From: WHSW01 sp036794585
GTDB lineage: Bacteria > Actinomycetota > Thermoleophilia > Solirubrobacterales > 70-9
Direction of reading: 5' to 3'
DNA: 64,000 nucleotides
NCBI GenBank assembly: GCA_036794585.1
Contig: DAIRGH010000001.1
Coordinates: forward strand, 1-64,000
How positions within the stretch are numbered: the first letter of the stretch is position 1; every line of letters starts with the position of its first letter. The notes below the pieces were generated by a model that saw only the letters and a list, made by a program, of their open reading frames with translations, was not told where the DNA came from and ran no database searches. This document shows, piece by piece, positions 25,372 through 33,390 of this stretch. Made by a program: the position numbers and the translations under genes.

Positions 25372-26910
25372 CTAGGCGCCGCGGCCGTAGCCGTAGCCGT
25401 AGCCGTATTCTCGGCCCCGTTTCCGGGCCCGATTCGCCACTACACCGAGTACCGGCGCGTCAAGATTGCGAAGCTGATCGCGTAAGTGGATCGCATCGTC
25501 GCGAGTTGTTCGCCCGAGCTGGCCCACGACGATCACGCCGGTAACCAGCTTCATGACAGGAATCGCGTCGGCCAGCACGGAAACTGGCGGGGTATCGACG
25601 ATAACGAGCTCATACTCGCTCATCAATTCATCGATGAGCCGAGCCATCTCCTCGCTCTCCATTAGCTCAACTGGGTTCGGCGGCGTTGATCCAGCAGTGA
25701 TGACGGCGAGCTTTCGCTCGGCGTCTGTCCCGTTTGTCCGTGATGCAACGGGGACGTACTGAGTCGCTGACTGGCGTGAGACCTGATGTGTGAGTAGCTC
25801 AGACAGGCCTGGCAGCGGGGCCAGATTGTGCCTTGCGGCGACTGTAGGCTGATGGAGATCAGCCTCCAGTAGCAGTGTGGACGTCCCGGCCTCGGCCGCG
25901 GTGCACGCCAGATTCCAGGCGACGGTGCTCTTGCCTTCACCCGGGCCGGGTGAGCTTACGAGCACGCTGCGAACGTTGCGATCGACATTGAAGTAACGCA
26001 GTTTCGTGCGCAACATCCGGAACGCCTCCCCCTCAGCGAACGGTAGGTCACGCGTCCCTGCGTCATGGTGTCCGCCGAGGATCGTGCTGTCCGGGACCGT
26101 GCCGAGAACGGGGAAATCGAACGACGCCCCCAGTTCGTCCGAGTCTCGTAGGCGGCGATCGAGACGCTGGCGCAGGAGCGCCAGGCCCAGTCCGAGGAAA
26201 AGACCGACCACCGCACCGAAGACAGTGTTGCGAAGCACCTTTGGCGACGAGCTCGAACGTGGAACATCAGCCCTCTGCACCAGTTCTGCATTTCCGGTTT
26301 GCAATGCCTCAAGTGTCTTGAGGGCGCTGATCTGGTCCTGAAGCGTTTCGCCCTCCTGCCCGGTGCGCTCGGTAAGGGAGAGCCGAGCAAGATCCTGCTC
26401 CACGAGTTCACGAGACTCTGCCACCTTAGCCCGGTCTGCCTGGCGACGGAAGAGGATGTATTGCTCGACGAAGGTGTTAGCGAGCGTGGCAGCGAACCTG
26501 GGATCCGTATCGGTCGCCGTTACTGAAACCACGTCGGACTGACCCTCGGCCTCGACTTCGACCGCGTTGGAAACGTCTGTGCCCGTAAGCGGCCGGTCGA
26601 GAGCGTCGGCGGTCTGATCAGCGACGACATCAAGCGAAACCAGGTGGACGTTCGTAGCCGCTTCGCGAGCTGGATCAGCCGTGCCGACGAAGCTCGGCGC
26701 TCCAAAGACACGCTCGTCGAACCCTGGGTCGCGAAAGAGCAGCGAGGCGGTAGCCGAGTATTGCTTTTCCTGGAGCGAAGAAAACACAAACGCTGATGCC
26801 GTTACCAGGACGAAGCAGAGAACGATCAGGGCGATATGCCGGCGGAATGGGGCCAGAATCGACCGTAGATCGGATCCCTCCGTCGAGTTGGATAATGCTC
26901 CCGCGTTCAT
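25372..26910 (-). CDS. Wzc-type chain-length determinant and BY-family tyrosine kinase
   Basis: The 512-residue protein joins a Wzz domain (helix at about 25-46, second helix 230-248) to a cytoplasmic BY-kinase. The kinase has Walker A GPGEGKST (322-329), Walker A' LLLEADLHQP (346-355) and Walker B VIVDTPP. The C-terminus has a Tyr-rich tail (GREYGYGYGYG) that is the expected site of autophosphorylation. It controls polymer length and export together with a Wzy polymerase. In Gram-positive cells the two domains are often separate, so the fused form is worth noting. The gene is isolated by 190-230 nt on each side and probably has its own promoter. Confidence 0.92.
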   Translation of the reverse strand: MNAGALSNSTEGSDLRSILAPFRRHIALIVLCFVLVTASAFVFSSLQEKQYSATASLLFRDPGFDERVFGAPSFVGTADPAREAATNVHLVSLDVVADQTADALDRPLTGTDVSNAVEVEAEGQSDVVSVTATDTDPRFAATLANTFVEQYILFRRQADRAKVAESRELVEQDLARLSLTERTGQEGETLQDQISALKTLEALQTGNAELVQRADVPRSSSSPKVLRNTVFGAVVGLFLGLGLALLRQRLDRRLRDSDELGASFDFPVLGTVPDSTILGGHHDAGTRDLPFAEGEAFRMLRTKLRYFNVDRNVRSVLVSSPGPGEGKSTVAWNLACTAAEAGTSTLLLEADLHQPTVAARHNLAPLPGLSELLTHQVSRQSATQYVPVASRTNGTDAERKLAVITAGSTPPNPVELMESEEMARLIDELMSEYELVIVDTPPVSVLADAIPVMKLVTGVIVVGQLGRTTRDDAIHLRDQLRNLDAPVLGVVANRARKRGREYGYGYGYGRGA

Positions 26911-27137
26911 TTGTGTCGATATCCCTAGTCAGATGCAGTGTGCTTCGACAGCAACTGCCCGCTTTGCCTGACCGCGCATACCTTATAGCGGCCACGAGAA
27001 CAAGCGCGCCAGGTATTGCACGAATCGTGTCTACATCAGGATGCGAAACACGTCGCGAGCTCTATCGCTCGGGGATCGACCGTTCCAAGCTCTCGTGTTC
27101 CAGTCGATCGTCAGGCAGCCATCGATCGAGTGCAAGC
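26911..27137. other. Intergenic region upstream of the BY-kinase gene
   Basis: No gene is supported here. Minus-strand genes lie on both sides, so the promoter of the BY-kinase gene should be in this stretch. No convincing promoter boxes or long inverted repeats were found. Confidence 0.4.
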
Positions 27138-27530
27138 TCAGACTCCCAGGCGCGCGGCTTTGTGAAGCGCGCGGATATCGCCACTACTAACGTCGCCTTC
27201 GACAACGGCTACGTGCTGCTGGCAGCCATTGAAGGTCATCCCCACGGCGAGCTTGGATGGATTCCTGAAGTCAGCGGTAAGGGCCTTGCTTCCCTGGCTG
27301 ACTCCGTTGATATACAGCTCCGCTAGCGAGCTCGACGGCCTCGTCTTCAAAACCCAGAAGAACGCACCAGTGATCCCTGTTAGCGCCCCGGGCCACGTGA
27401 TGGGCAAGCCTCGCTCAGCCTCATAGAATGTGGCGTCGTCGCCCCCGGCCCGAGCGACGAGTCTCCAGGTGGGCGCGGCTTCCGGATAGACCGACTGGGA
27501 GGGATAGAGCGTCTCCGATGGAGTTGGCAT
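27138..27530 (-). CDS. Lectin-like (LamG/ConA-type) fragment, probable C-terminal half of a split gene
   Basis: The 130-residue frame starts PTPSETLYPSQSVYP, a motif like the LYPS-type repeats of phage tail proteins. It continues with a beta-sandwich pattern (GALTGITGAFFWVLK, LAELYINGVSQGSKALT, LAVGMTFNG) typical of the second half of a LamG/concanavalin-type domain. The first half of such a domain (ending TTTDDVLVGGV) is encoded by 27630-28148, with a 31-codon frame between. Either three coupled cistrons or one gene broken by stops fits. It has no signal peptide of its own. Carbohydrate binding is inferred. Confidence 0.6.
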   Translation of the reverse strand: MPTPSETLYPSQSVYPEAAPTWRLVARAGGDDATFYEAERGLPITWPGALTGITGAFFWVLKTRPSSSLAELYINGVSQGSKALTADFRNPSKLAVGMTFNGCQQHVAVVEGDVSSGDIRALHKAARLGV

Positions 27531-27533
27531 CGA

Positions 27534-27629
27534 CTAGTGCCTCTCTGTGAGCTCGCGCGTCTGTTCCCACAGTTGTTCCATGGAAATACGCGGCCCGTCC
27601 TCCAGGTCCTCGGGAACCAGAAGGGTCAT
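27534..27629 (-). CDS. 31-residue frame between the two lectin-like pieces
   Basis: ATG 27629 begins directly after the TAG of the upstream frame (27630-27632) and the TAG at 27534-27536 lies 3 nt before the next ATG. The peptide (TLLVPEDLEDGPRISMEQLW, ending ELTERH) is acidic and helical, unlike random antisense sequence. It may be a short cistron, or a segment of the same broken gene. Too short for a family assignment. Confidence 0.35.
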   Translation of the reverse strand: MTLLVPEDLEDGPRISMEQLWEQTRELTERH

Positions 27630-28148
27630 CTAGACGCCTCCAACTAGGACATCGTCGGTCGTGGTGGAAAACCGGTGAGCGATGCCGATGAGCGTTCGCG
27701 GTTCACCCGTCGCGAACGGTGCGTATTGAGTCTGGACGCGGTCGCTTGAACCGTGGAAGTTGGTCGAGGTCTCTACAGAGCCTCCGATCATCCCACGACC
27801 GGTACCGATCATTAGACGGCCTTGAGTGGTTCCGTCGCGACCGCTACCTGAGAGATCTGAAGCTCCGTGCCTTCCCGTTAAAGGTAGCCAGAGGCCGAGA
27901 CCTTCCAGCCTTGCGATGATGCGCATCAGGTTATCGGGCCGCGTCGCGAATCCCGCCGTCCCGAGGACGACCGCTCCCAGTCCCAGCACGGCGCCGCGAA
28001 CCAGCAACTCCCGCCGGCAGAGCTTCGCTTTGGGGTGGGTGTATGCCGCATCGCCGAGGCCTCGCCTCGTCACGCACCTACGATAACGTGGCTTGTTCAC
28101 AGCAGGGGCGTTTGCTGCCCGGCGTGAGTCACCGCCAAAATTGATCAC
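27630..28148 (-). CDS. Membrane-anchored or Tat-exported lectin-like protein, N-terminal part
   Basis: From GTG 28148 the frame gives 172 residues; GTG 28073 is a plausible later start. A twin-arginine-like stretch RRELLVRG precedes a hydrophobic helix (AVLGLGAVVLGTAGFA). The rest looks like the first half of a LamG-type lectin (LWLPLTGRHGASDLSGSGRD, FHGSSDRVQTQYAPF, RTLIGIAHRFSTTTDD). It stops abruptly in the middle of the expected sandwich. Together with 27138-27530 it suggests a split lectin attached to the cell surface or to a phage-like tail. The function is unproven. Confidence 0.6.
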   Translation of the reverse strand: MINFGGDSRRAANAPAVNKPRYRRCVTRRGLGDAAYTHPKAKLCRRELLVRGAVLGLGAVVLGTAGFATRPDNLMRIIARLEGLGLWLPLTGRHGASDLSGSGRDGTTQGRLMIGTGRGMIGGSVETSTNFHGSSDRVQTQYAPFATGEPRTLIGIAHRFSTTTDDVLVGGV

Positions 28149-28251
28149 GTCGCGCTCGCGAGGGCGCCATGCACTAACTGACTCTCTACACCGGGACGCA
28201 GCGGCTGAGGCCGGCAGCCCCGACGGATATCGCTTGCCAACGAAGCGGCAT

Positions 28252-28551
28252 CTAAGCCACGGGCCGCTTTCTTGGCGCCTTCGCCGGCGTGTTGAGCTGG
28301 CGCTCGGCAGTCTTGATCATCTGGGACAGCGCCGCGGGATAATCCGGCCAGGCCGCGGCCGAGATCTTCTTCGGCGGCTGCTCGGGCAACTCCTCAACAA
28401 CCTTGCCGCGATCACTGACGGCAACCAGCACGGGTTGCACGATTACGCTCGTCAGAACGACCCTTTTCTTCTTCTTCTGCCCTGGAGTCTGGTCCGTCGA
28501 ACGAGATCGGTTTTTCGACCTGGTCGTCATTTTGGTGTCGCTCCTTTGCAT
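28252..28551 (-). CDS. Small basic protein in the phage-tail-like module
   Basis: The 99-residue protein starts at ATG 28551 (or ATG 28530). It is rich in Lys and Arg at both ends (GQKKKKRVVL, PAKAPRKRPVA), with a short beta/helical middle (VIVQPVLVAVSDRGKVVEEL, WPDYPAALSQMIKTAERQL). It follows the tail-fibre-like gene by 6 nt, so it is in the same transcript. No family is recognised. Confidence 0.6.
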   Translation of the reverse strand: MQRSDTKMTTRSKNRSRSTDQTPGQKKKKRVVLTSVIVQPVLVAVSDRGKVVEELPEQPPKKISAAAWPDYPAALSQMIKTAERQLNTPAKAPRKRPVA

Positions 28552-28557
28552 CAGGGA

Positions 28558-29685
28558 TTAGGCGGCTGCGTAGGCGGGGATCACGAGGACCGTCCCCGCC
28601 GAGTCCATGACCTTGAGATATAGGGTGGGCGTCGCAGGCAAAGCCGACGCGGCGCCAGCCGCGCCGACGCTGGTCTGTTTCGCAGAACCAGAAGCCCAAT
28701 GGGGAATCCCGTCCCTGCGGAGGACGAAGGCGCCACCCCCCGCCTCGATTGCGGATATCGCGCGCAGGCGGTTACGTGCCCGGATCACGCCCGATTCCGG
28801 GCGGTCAAACCCGGCGTTCATATCGTTAGCAATGAAGAACAGGCCCTCGGTTTCGATGTTGTTGGCCGCGTAGAAGTTTTGGTTGACGCCGACCGTGCCC
28901 GCTGACTTGCGATCGATGACCGCGAGGGTGTCGCCCCCCAGGCGAATCGAGCCATTCGTCAACAGCGCCAGCTTCTCGACGTCCGCGGTGGATTGAACGA
29001 CGAGCGAGGGGAACGCCCCCGTGTGGTCGCCTCGCAGATGCCAGGTCCAGGTGTTGCCGTCGAGCGGGTTGATCCACATACGAGGTCCGCCGCCGTAGCT
29101 CTCGATGTTGAGAACTTTCTGCGTCGCATTGGTCGCCCCCGGCCCGAGGCCCCCGATGAGTTTGAGCACGCCCATATCGGCGTTCGGCGTGATGTTCGCG
29201 CCGATGATTGAGAAGCGATAATCCGCGTCGTCGGTGGCGATTCCCATGTAGGGGTCTTCGTCGCCGTTGTGCTTGGCGATCACGAAGTCATGCACCGTGC
29301 CGGGGGTCGGATAGTTCGACTTGAAAGCCATGATGAAATCCCGGTTTCTAACCGCAGCAGCGACGTCGATACCCATTCCCCATTCGCCCACCGTGTCGCC
29401 ATCGGTCGTGCCGCGGAAGATCAGCACCGGCGCCTGCTCGTCGGGGTGCCCGACACCTGCTATGTCGTGAAAGATGAAGGCCGGTTCTTCGTTCTGGCCG
29501 TGGATGATAAGAGGCTGATCCTCGGCTGGGGGCTGGATCACTAGCGGCCCGGCCATTGTCGCTCCGTCCTCCCAGAAGCTGTCGGTGTAGTCCGACAGGC
29601 GGATCTCGAGGTCTTCTAGCGCCGCCGCTGAGATCGGCGTCGACTCGTCCGGGGCATCGTGCCAGTCCTTGGGTTCAAACGCCAC
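28558..29685 (-). CDS. Phage tail fibre/minor tail-like protein
   Basis: GTG 29685 has a strong ribosome binding site (GGAGGAGG, 6 nt upstream). The 375-residue product begins AFEPKDWHDAPDESTPISAA and continues ALEDLEIRLSDY, closely the N-terminal signature of actinophage minor tail proteins. A beta-rich shaft follows (VIQPPAEDQPLIIHGQNEEP, MWINPLDGNTWTWHLRGDHT, FYAANNIETEGLFFIANDM). The C-terminus ends TPTLYLKVMDSAGTVLVIPA, as in tail-fibre tips. No signal peptide is seen. It is embedded in a polysaccharide locus without capsid or portal genes. It is either a prophage relic or a domesticated receptor-binding protein. Confidence 0.72.
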   Translation of the reverse strand: MAFEPKDWHDAPDESTPISAAALEDLEIRLSDYTDSFWEDGATMAGPLVIQPPAEDQPLIIHGQNEEPAFIFHDIAGVGHPDEQAPVLIFRGTTDGDTVGEWGMGIDVAAAVRNRDFIMAFKSNYPTPGTVHDFVIAKHNGDEDPYMGIATDDADYRFSIIGANITPNADMGVLKLIGGLGPGATNATQKVLNIESYGGGPRMWINPLDGNTWTWHLRGDHTGAFPSLVVQSTADVEKLALLTNGSIRLGGDTLAVIDRKSAGTVGVNQNFYAANNIETEGLFFIANDMNAGFDRPESGVIRARNRLRAISAIEAGGGAFVLRRDGIPHWASGSAKQTSVGAAGAASALPATPTLYLKVMDSAGTVLVIPAYAAA

Positions 29686-29994
29686 GTCGAAACCTCCTCC
29701 GGTAAGGCTGTGTACTTCGTCTTACTGGCGGAGTACTGCCTGCGCACGCCCTCAATGTCGGACGCTTGAGTCTAGGTACACGATCTGCCCATCAGCCCTT
29801 CCGACCTTATGCCGTTCCGGCGGCTCGGATGACGTTTTTCATATTATGCGCGTACGGGGGAAGCTTGAACGTCGGACCGCGGGATCGACGCGGGACTCTT
29901 GGCTAACCCCGCGGCTCTAGTCTCCGAGAGAAGACGATAGGGATCGGCGATTGCGCGACAACCCCTCTCATGAAACCCGGCCGATGAGGAGCTC
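29686..29994. other. Divergent intergenic region before the O-antigen ligase gene
   Basis: No gene is supported. It holds the ribosome binding site of the tail-like gene at its left end and ATGAGGA before ATG 29995. An AT-rich patch (TTTTTCATATTATGC near 29835) may be part of a promoter, but no boxes can be assigned with confidence. Confidence 0.4.
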
Positions 29995-31449
29995 ATGGCA
30001 GGGATGACTACGGCGAGGCAGGTCTTCCCGGCGATCGCCGTAGGGGACCTGCGTATCGGATCCGTTCTGATGTGGTGCCTGGTCGCGGCCGTGGCCGTGG
30101 CCGCAGGAGCCGGTATCGCGGACGGCGGCTTGCATCTCGCGCTGATCCTCGGGATGAGCGCCATTGGCAGCATCCTGATCGGCGCCTTTGTCTTCGAGGG
30201 TCGGGCTCTTCTCGCGTGGATTGTCCTGGCCCCTTTGGCCTATCCATTCTTGCGTTATCCACAGGCTGGCCAAGCCCTGACCTTCGACCGTGCTTTCGTT
30301 GCCATTCTCGTGGGGGTGGTCCTATTGACCGCAATCAGGGCAGTGAGGTCAGCCGAGAGCAAACGGTTTTTTTCGGTCCTTGTCATCTTCACGATTTTCT
30401 TCGGCCTTATGGCAGCGTTCACATCAGGCGCAACAGAGCCAGCCCTCTCATCCTGGGTAAGCAGTCTCCTGGTACCTCTGGGCGCATTTTTCGTGGCGCG
30501 TGCTTACGTGACCGAGGGCGTCGGATCGCGAGCGCTTTTGGGATCTATCGCTTTAGCTGGCGCTCTCGTCGCGATAATCGGGATCGCCGAAGCTTGGCGC
30601 GGATTTGAGCTTGCCTCATTCAGTGGAAGTGCGACCACCCTCGACCCAAATATCGGTCGCATCCGCGTATCCGGTCCGTACGAGAACTCTCAGGTCTACG
30701 GGCTGGTTCTCGCTTTGTCCTTTGCGGCCGCTCTAGGTTGGCTTCAGCTAACAACTGGCCGGGCTCGGCTTATCGGTGTTCCGCTCTTGGGAACGCTCCT
30801 CCTAGGCCTCTACTATGGATACACGCGCTCGAGTTGGGCCGCGGTAGTTCTCATCTTCCTCGTGTGGTTGCTTCTGAACGTTGACCTCAGGGTGATCGTG
30901 CGAGTCGCGCTGGTGGTGATGGCCGGCCTCACCATCTTCGTAGGCGGCAAACTCCTCACTGCCAACGACGTAGCGTTCAACGAGCGCCTGTCGAACCGCG
31001 ACACTGTTGAAAGCCGCCTTGCCACATACCAAAAGGGCATGTTGCTTGTCGCGGAGGCCCCGATCTTCGGTGTAGGAATTGGGCAGTACACTGCCGCGTC
31101 CGATAGGTCTATCCATAGTCCGACGGTCGGAGGCGATCCAGCCGCAACGTCGTCCCACAGCACGCCCCTTAACGTATTAGTCGAGCAGGGGATCGTTGGT
31201 CTCGCCGCTCTACTGTGGGTGCTCGTGGCGGCATTCGCGCTTCTTCGGAAATCCGCAACGAGCCCAAGGAAGGAGCTACGGGTTGTGGCGGTAACAACTG
31301 TGGCCGCAACCACAGGGTACGTCGCGGTAGCGCTGACCGACAGCGTGCTCACCTACGGCTCATCGAATGCAATGGTTATGTTGCTATTCGGCTGCACCGC
31401 AGGTCTCATGGATCGCGTACATGTCGGCGCCGCGTCAGAGAGTACCTAG
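29995..31449 (+). CDS. O-antigen ligase/polymerase family membrane protein (Wzy/WaaL-like)
   Basis: ATG 29995 is preceded by GATGAGGA. The 484-residue protein has about twelve membrane helices and the Wzy_C features: a Tyr-rich loop motif GLYYGYTRSSWAAV, RLSNRDTVESRLATYQKGM, APIFGVGIGQYT, and a final loop HSTPLNVLVEQGIVGLAAL. These enzymes polymerise lipid-linked repeat units or transfer glycans on the outer face of the membrane. Next to a Wzc-type kinase and a Wzx-like flippase it is the likely Wzy polymerase of the locus. A second family member lies at 61780-63774. Confidence 0.9.
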   Translation: MAGMTTARQVFPAIAVGDLRIGSVLMWCLVAAVAVAAGAGIADGGLHLALILGMSAIGSILIGAFVFEGRALLAWIVLAPLAYPFLRYPQAGQALTFDRAFVAILVGVVLLTAIRAVRSAESKRFFSVLVIFTIFFGLMAAFTSGATEPALSSWVSSLLVPLGAFFVARAYVTEGVGSRALLGSIALAGALVAIIGIAEAWRGFELASFSGSATTLDPNIGRIRVSGPYENSQVYGLVLALSFAAALGWLQLTTGRARLIGVPLLGTLLLGLYYGYTRSSWAAVVLIFLVWLLLNVDLRVIVRVALVVMAGLTIFVGGKLLTANDVAFNERLSNRDTVESRLATYQKGMLLVAEAPIFGVGIGQYTAASDRSIHSPTVGGDPAATSSHSTPLNVLVEQGIVGLAALLWVLVAAFALLRKSATSPRKELRVVAVTTVAATTGYVAVALTDSVLTYGSSNAMVMLLFGCTAGLMDRVHVGAASEST

Positions 31450-31470
31450 AGTAACCCTTGCTCCATCTTG

Positions 31471-33390
31471 TTAGTCCGGAATGCCGCCGGTGGCGGAGTC
31501 TTGGGAGACGAGAAGCTCCCGCGAGTCGCCGCCCTCGATCCAGTGGTAATGCCAGAGTGCGAAGTTGAGCAAGACCCACAGCTCAAAGCCGCGGCGTGGG
31601 GTAACGGGTGCGTCCAGGAGGGCGGTGGTGACGGTCGGATCGAAAATCTCAGATATGCCCGGCCGTAGGAGGGACGCACGGAGCGCCGGTTGCAGGCTCT
31701 GCGACCAACGCTCCACTGGCGCGGCGAAGCCCTGCTTGCGCCGCCCGAGCACCCAATCGGGGACGATTCCTCTGAGAGCCGTCTTGAGGATGTGCTTCCC
31801 CTGTCCCTGGGCAAGCTGGAGCTCCGGAGGGAGCCGCGTGACAAACTCGACCAGGTCGCGATCCAGGAACGGGACGCGGGCCTCGACGGAATGGGCCATC
31901 GTCATCTTGTCGACACGCATCAGCAAGAGCTCCGGCAGCCGCTGCGTCAGTTCGTGGTAAAGGGCCAAACGGACAGCTTCTGATGCCGTGCCTGCCGAAC
32001 CAAAGCTGGCCCGGAGATACTCATGGCCGGATTCCTCGATCGATCGAGACATGAGTAGACGCGCCTTTAGTCGCTCCGACAGCCCGGCGATCCCATGGGC
32101 CGGAGGGACGCCGTGACGGACAGCCTCGCGCATGAACTCGGCGCGTATGTCCCCGAGCATCGGTCGCATCAGCGTCACGGCGGCTGACAACGCACGCGTC
32201 GGCAGCAGGGTGTTGGCAGTGCGAAGCGCTCGTTCGCCGCGCAGGACCTGTGCTAGCACCGGGTAACCCAAGAACAGCTCATCGCTGCCCTCCCCTACCT
32301 CGACCACCTTCACGTTGAGCTCGCGGGTGAGACGGGCCAGGGCCAGCAGCGGTACACAAACCGGATCTGCCAGCGGCTCGTCCTGATGGTGAATTACCTC
32401 GGGCAAGTTCGCGATGACGTCGCGGTCTGTCAGGACCACAGAATGGTGGTCTAGGCCGAAAGCGTCTGCCACCCTTCGCGCATGGCCTAGTTCGTCGATC
32501 GCTGGCTCGTCCTGGAAGGCGACGGAGAATGTCGGCACCGGGCGATCGGAGTGTTCTGCCATGAGCGCGGTGATCGCAGAGGAGTCGACTCCGCCACTTA
32601 GATATACGCCGACGGGAACATCAGCCATGAGCCGCTTCTCGACGGCGCATCGCACGAGGCGTCGGACCTCTTCGGCCGCTTGGCGTTCGTCGACATCGAC
32701 GGCGGGTTCCAACGTTGGCGTCCACCAACGCCCGGTTACCAGCTCGTGTTCTACGGACCAGATCCCGTACCCACCGGCCGGTAACTTCGCTATGCCCGCG
32801 AACAGCGTGCGCGGCGCGGGTACCACAAGGAAGCTCAGGTAGTGGCTGAGGGCCTCGCGATCGAGGGTCCGTGTGACCTCAGACAGCTCGAATAGCGCCT
32901 TGATCTCGGAAGCGACAGCTACACCGCCACCCTCCAGCGAGGTGAAGTAGACCGGCTTCTTTCCCATCCGGTCCCGCGCCAAGAACAGCCGTCGTCGCGA
33001 TTTGTCCCAAACAACGAATCCGAAGAAGCCGTCGAGTCGCTCCAAGCAGGCAGGGCCCCAGGTCGCGAATGCGGCCAAGACGACTTCCGTGTCGCACCGG
33101 GTGGAGAACGAATAACCCAGCCGCTCGAGCTCCGAACGCAACGCCGCATGGTTGTAGATCTCACCGTTGAAGCAAAGGACGAACGATTCGTCCGGTGTGG
33201 ACATCGGCTGATGGCCGTGGGCGAGGTCGACGATGCTCAGCCGGCGATGTGCGAGCCCAGCAGTTCCGTCGGCAGAGGTCCAGACCCCCTCGTCATCCGG
33301 ACCGCGATGCGCGATGACGTTTGCCATCCGCTGCAGCTCATGTTCTGACACCTTTCCATGCGGCCGCGCGATGGCTGCTATCCCACACAT
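31471..33390 (-). CDS. asnB: AsnB-type glutamine amidotransferase/asparagine synthase
   Basis: ATG 33390 is chosen because it gives MCGIAAIA, with Cys2 as the glutaminase nucleophile, and overlaps the upstream stop in ATGA. The 639-residue enzyme has the class II glutaminase domain (AHRGPDDEG, FNGEIYNHAAL, CDTEVVLAAF, LFLARDRMGKKP). The ATP-pyrophosphatase synthase domain follows (VYLSGGVDSSAITAL, HHQDEPLADPV, GEGSDELFLGYP, EARVPFLD). Such paralogues in polysaccharide loci can amidate uronic acid carboxylates instead of making asparagine. That role is inferred from context. It forms a pair with the GT4 gene upstream, and a mirrored pair lies at 36326-39837. Confidence 0.92.
   Translation of the reverse strand: MCGIAAIARPHGKVSEHELQRMANVIAHRGPDDEGVWTSADGTAGLAHRRLSIVDLAHGHQPMSTPDESFVLCFNGEIYNHAALRSELERLGYSFSTRCDTEVVLAAFATWGPACLERLDGFFGFVVWDKSRRRLFLARDRMGKKPVYFTSLEGGGVAVASEIKALFELSEVTRTLDREALSHYLSFLVVPAPRTLFAGIAKLPAGGYGIWSVEHELVTGRWWTPTLEPAVDVDERQAAEEVRRLVRCAVEKRLMADVPVGVYLSGGVDSSAITALMAEHSDRPVPTFSVAFQDEPAIDELGHARRVADAFGLDHHSVVLTDRDVIANLPEVIHHQDEPLADPVCVPLLALARLTRELNVKVVEVGEGSDELFLGYPVLAQVLRGERALRTANTLLPTRALSAAVTLMRPMLGDIRAEFMREAVRHGVPPAHGIAGLSERLKARLLMSRSIEESGHEYLRASFGSAGTASEAVRLALYHELTQRLPELLLMRVDKMTMAHSVEARVPFLDRDLVEFVTRLPPELQLAQGQGKHILKTALRGIVPDWVLGRRKQGFAAPVERWSQSLQPALRASLLRPGISEIFDPTVTTALLDAPVTPRRGFELWVLLNFALWHYHWIEGGDSRELLVSQDSATGGIPD

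Noticed and set aside
31471..33390. Housekeeping asparagine synthetase
   Set aside because: The position in a GT4 pair and the second copy at 37927-39837 make a glycan amidation role more likely, although the reaction cannot be decided from sequence.
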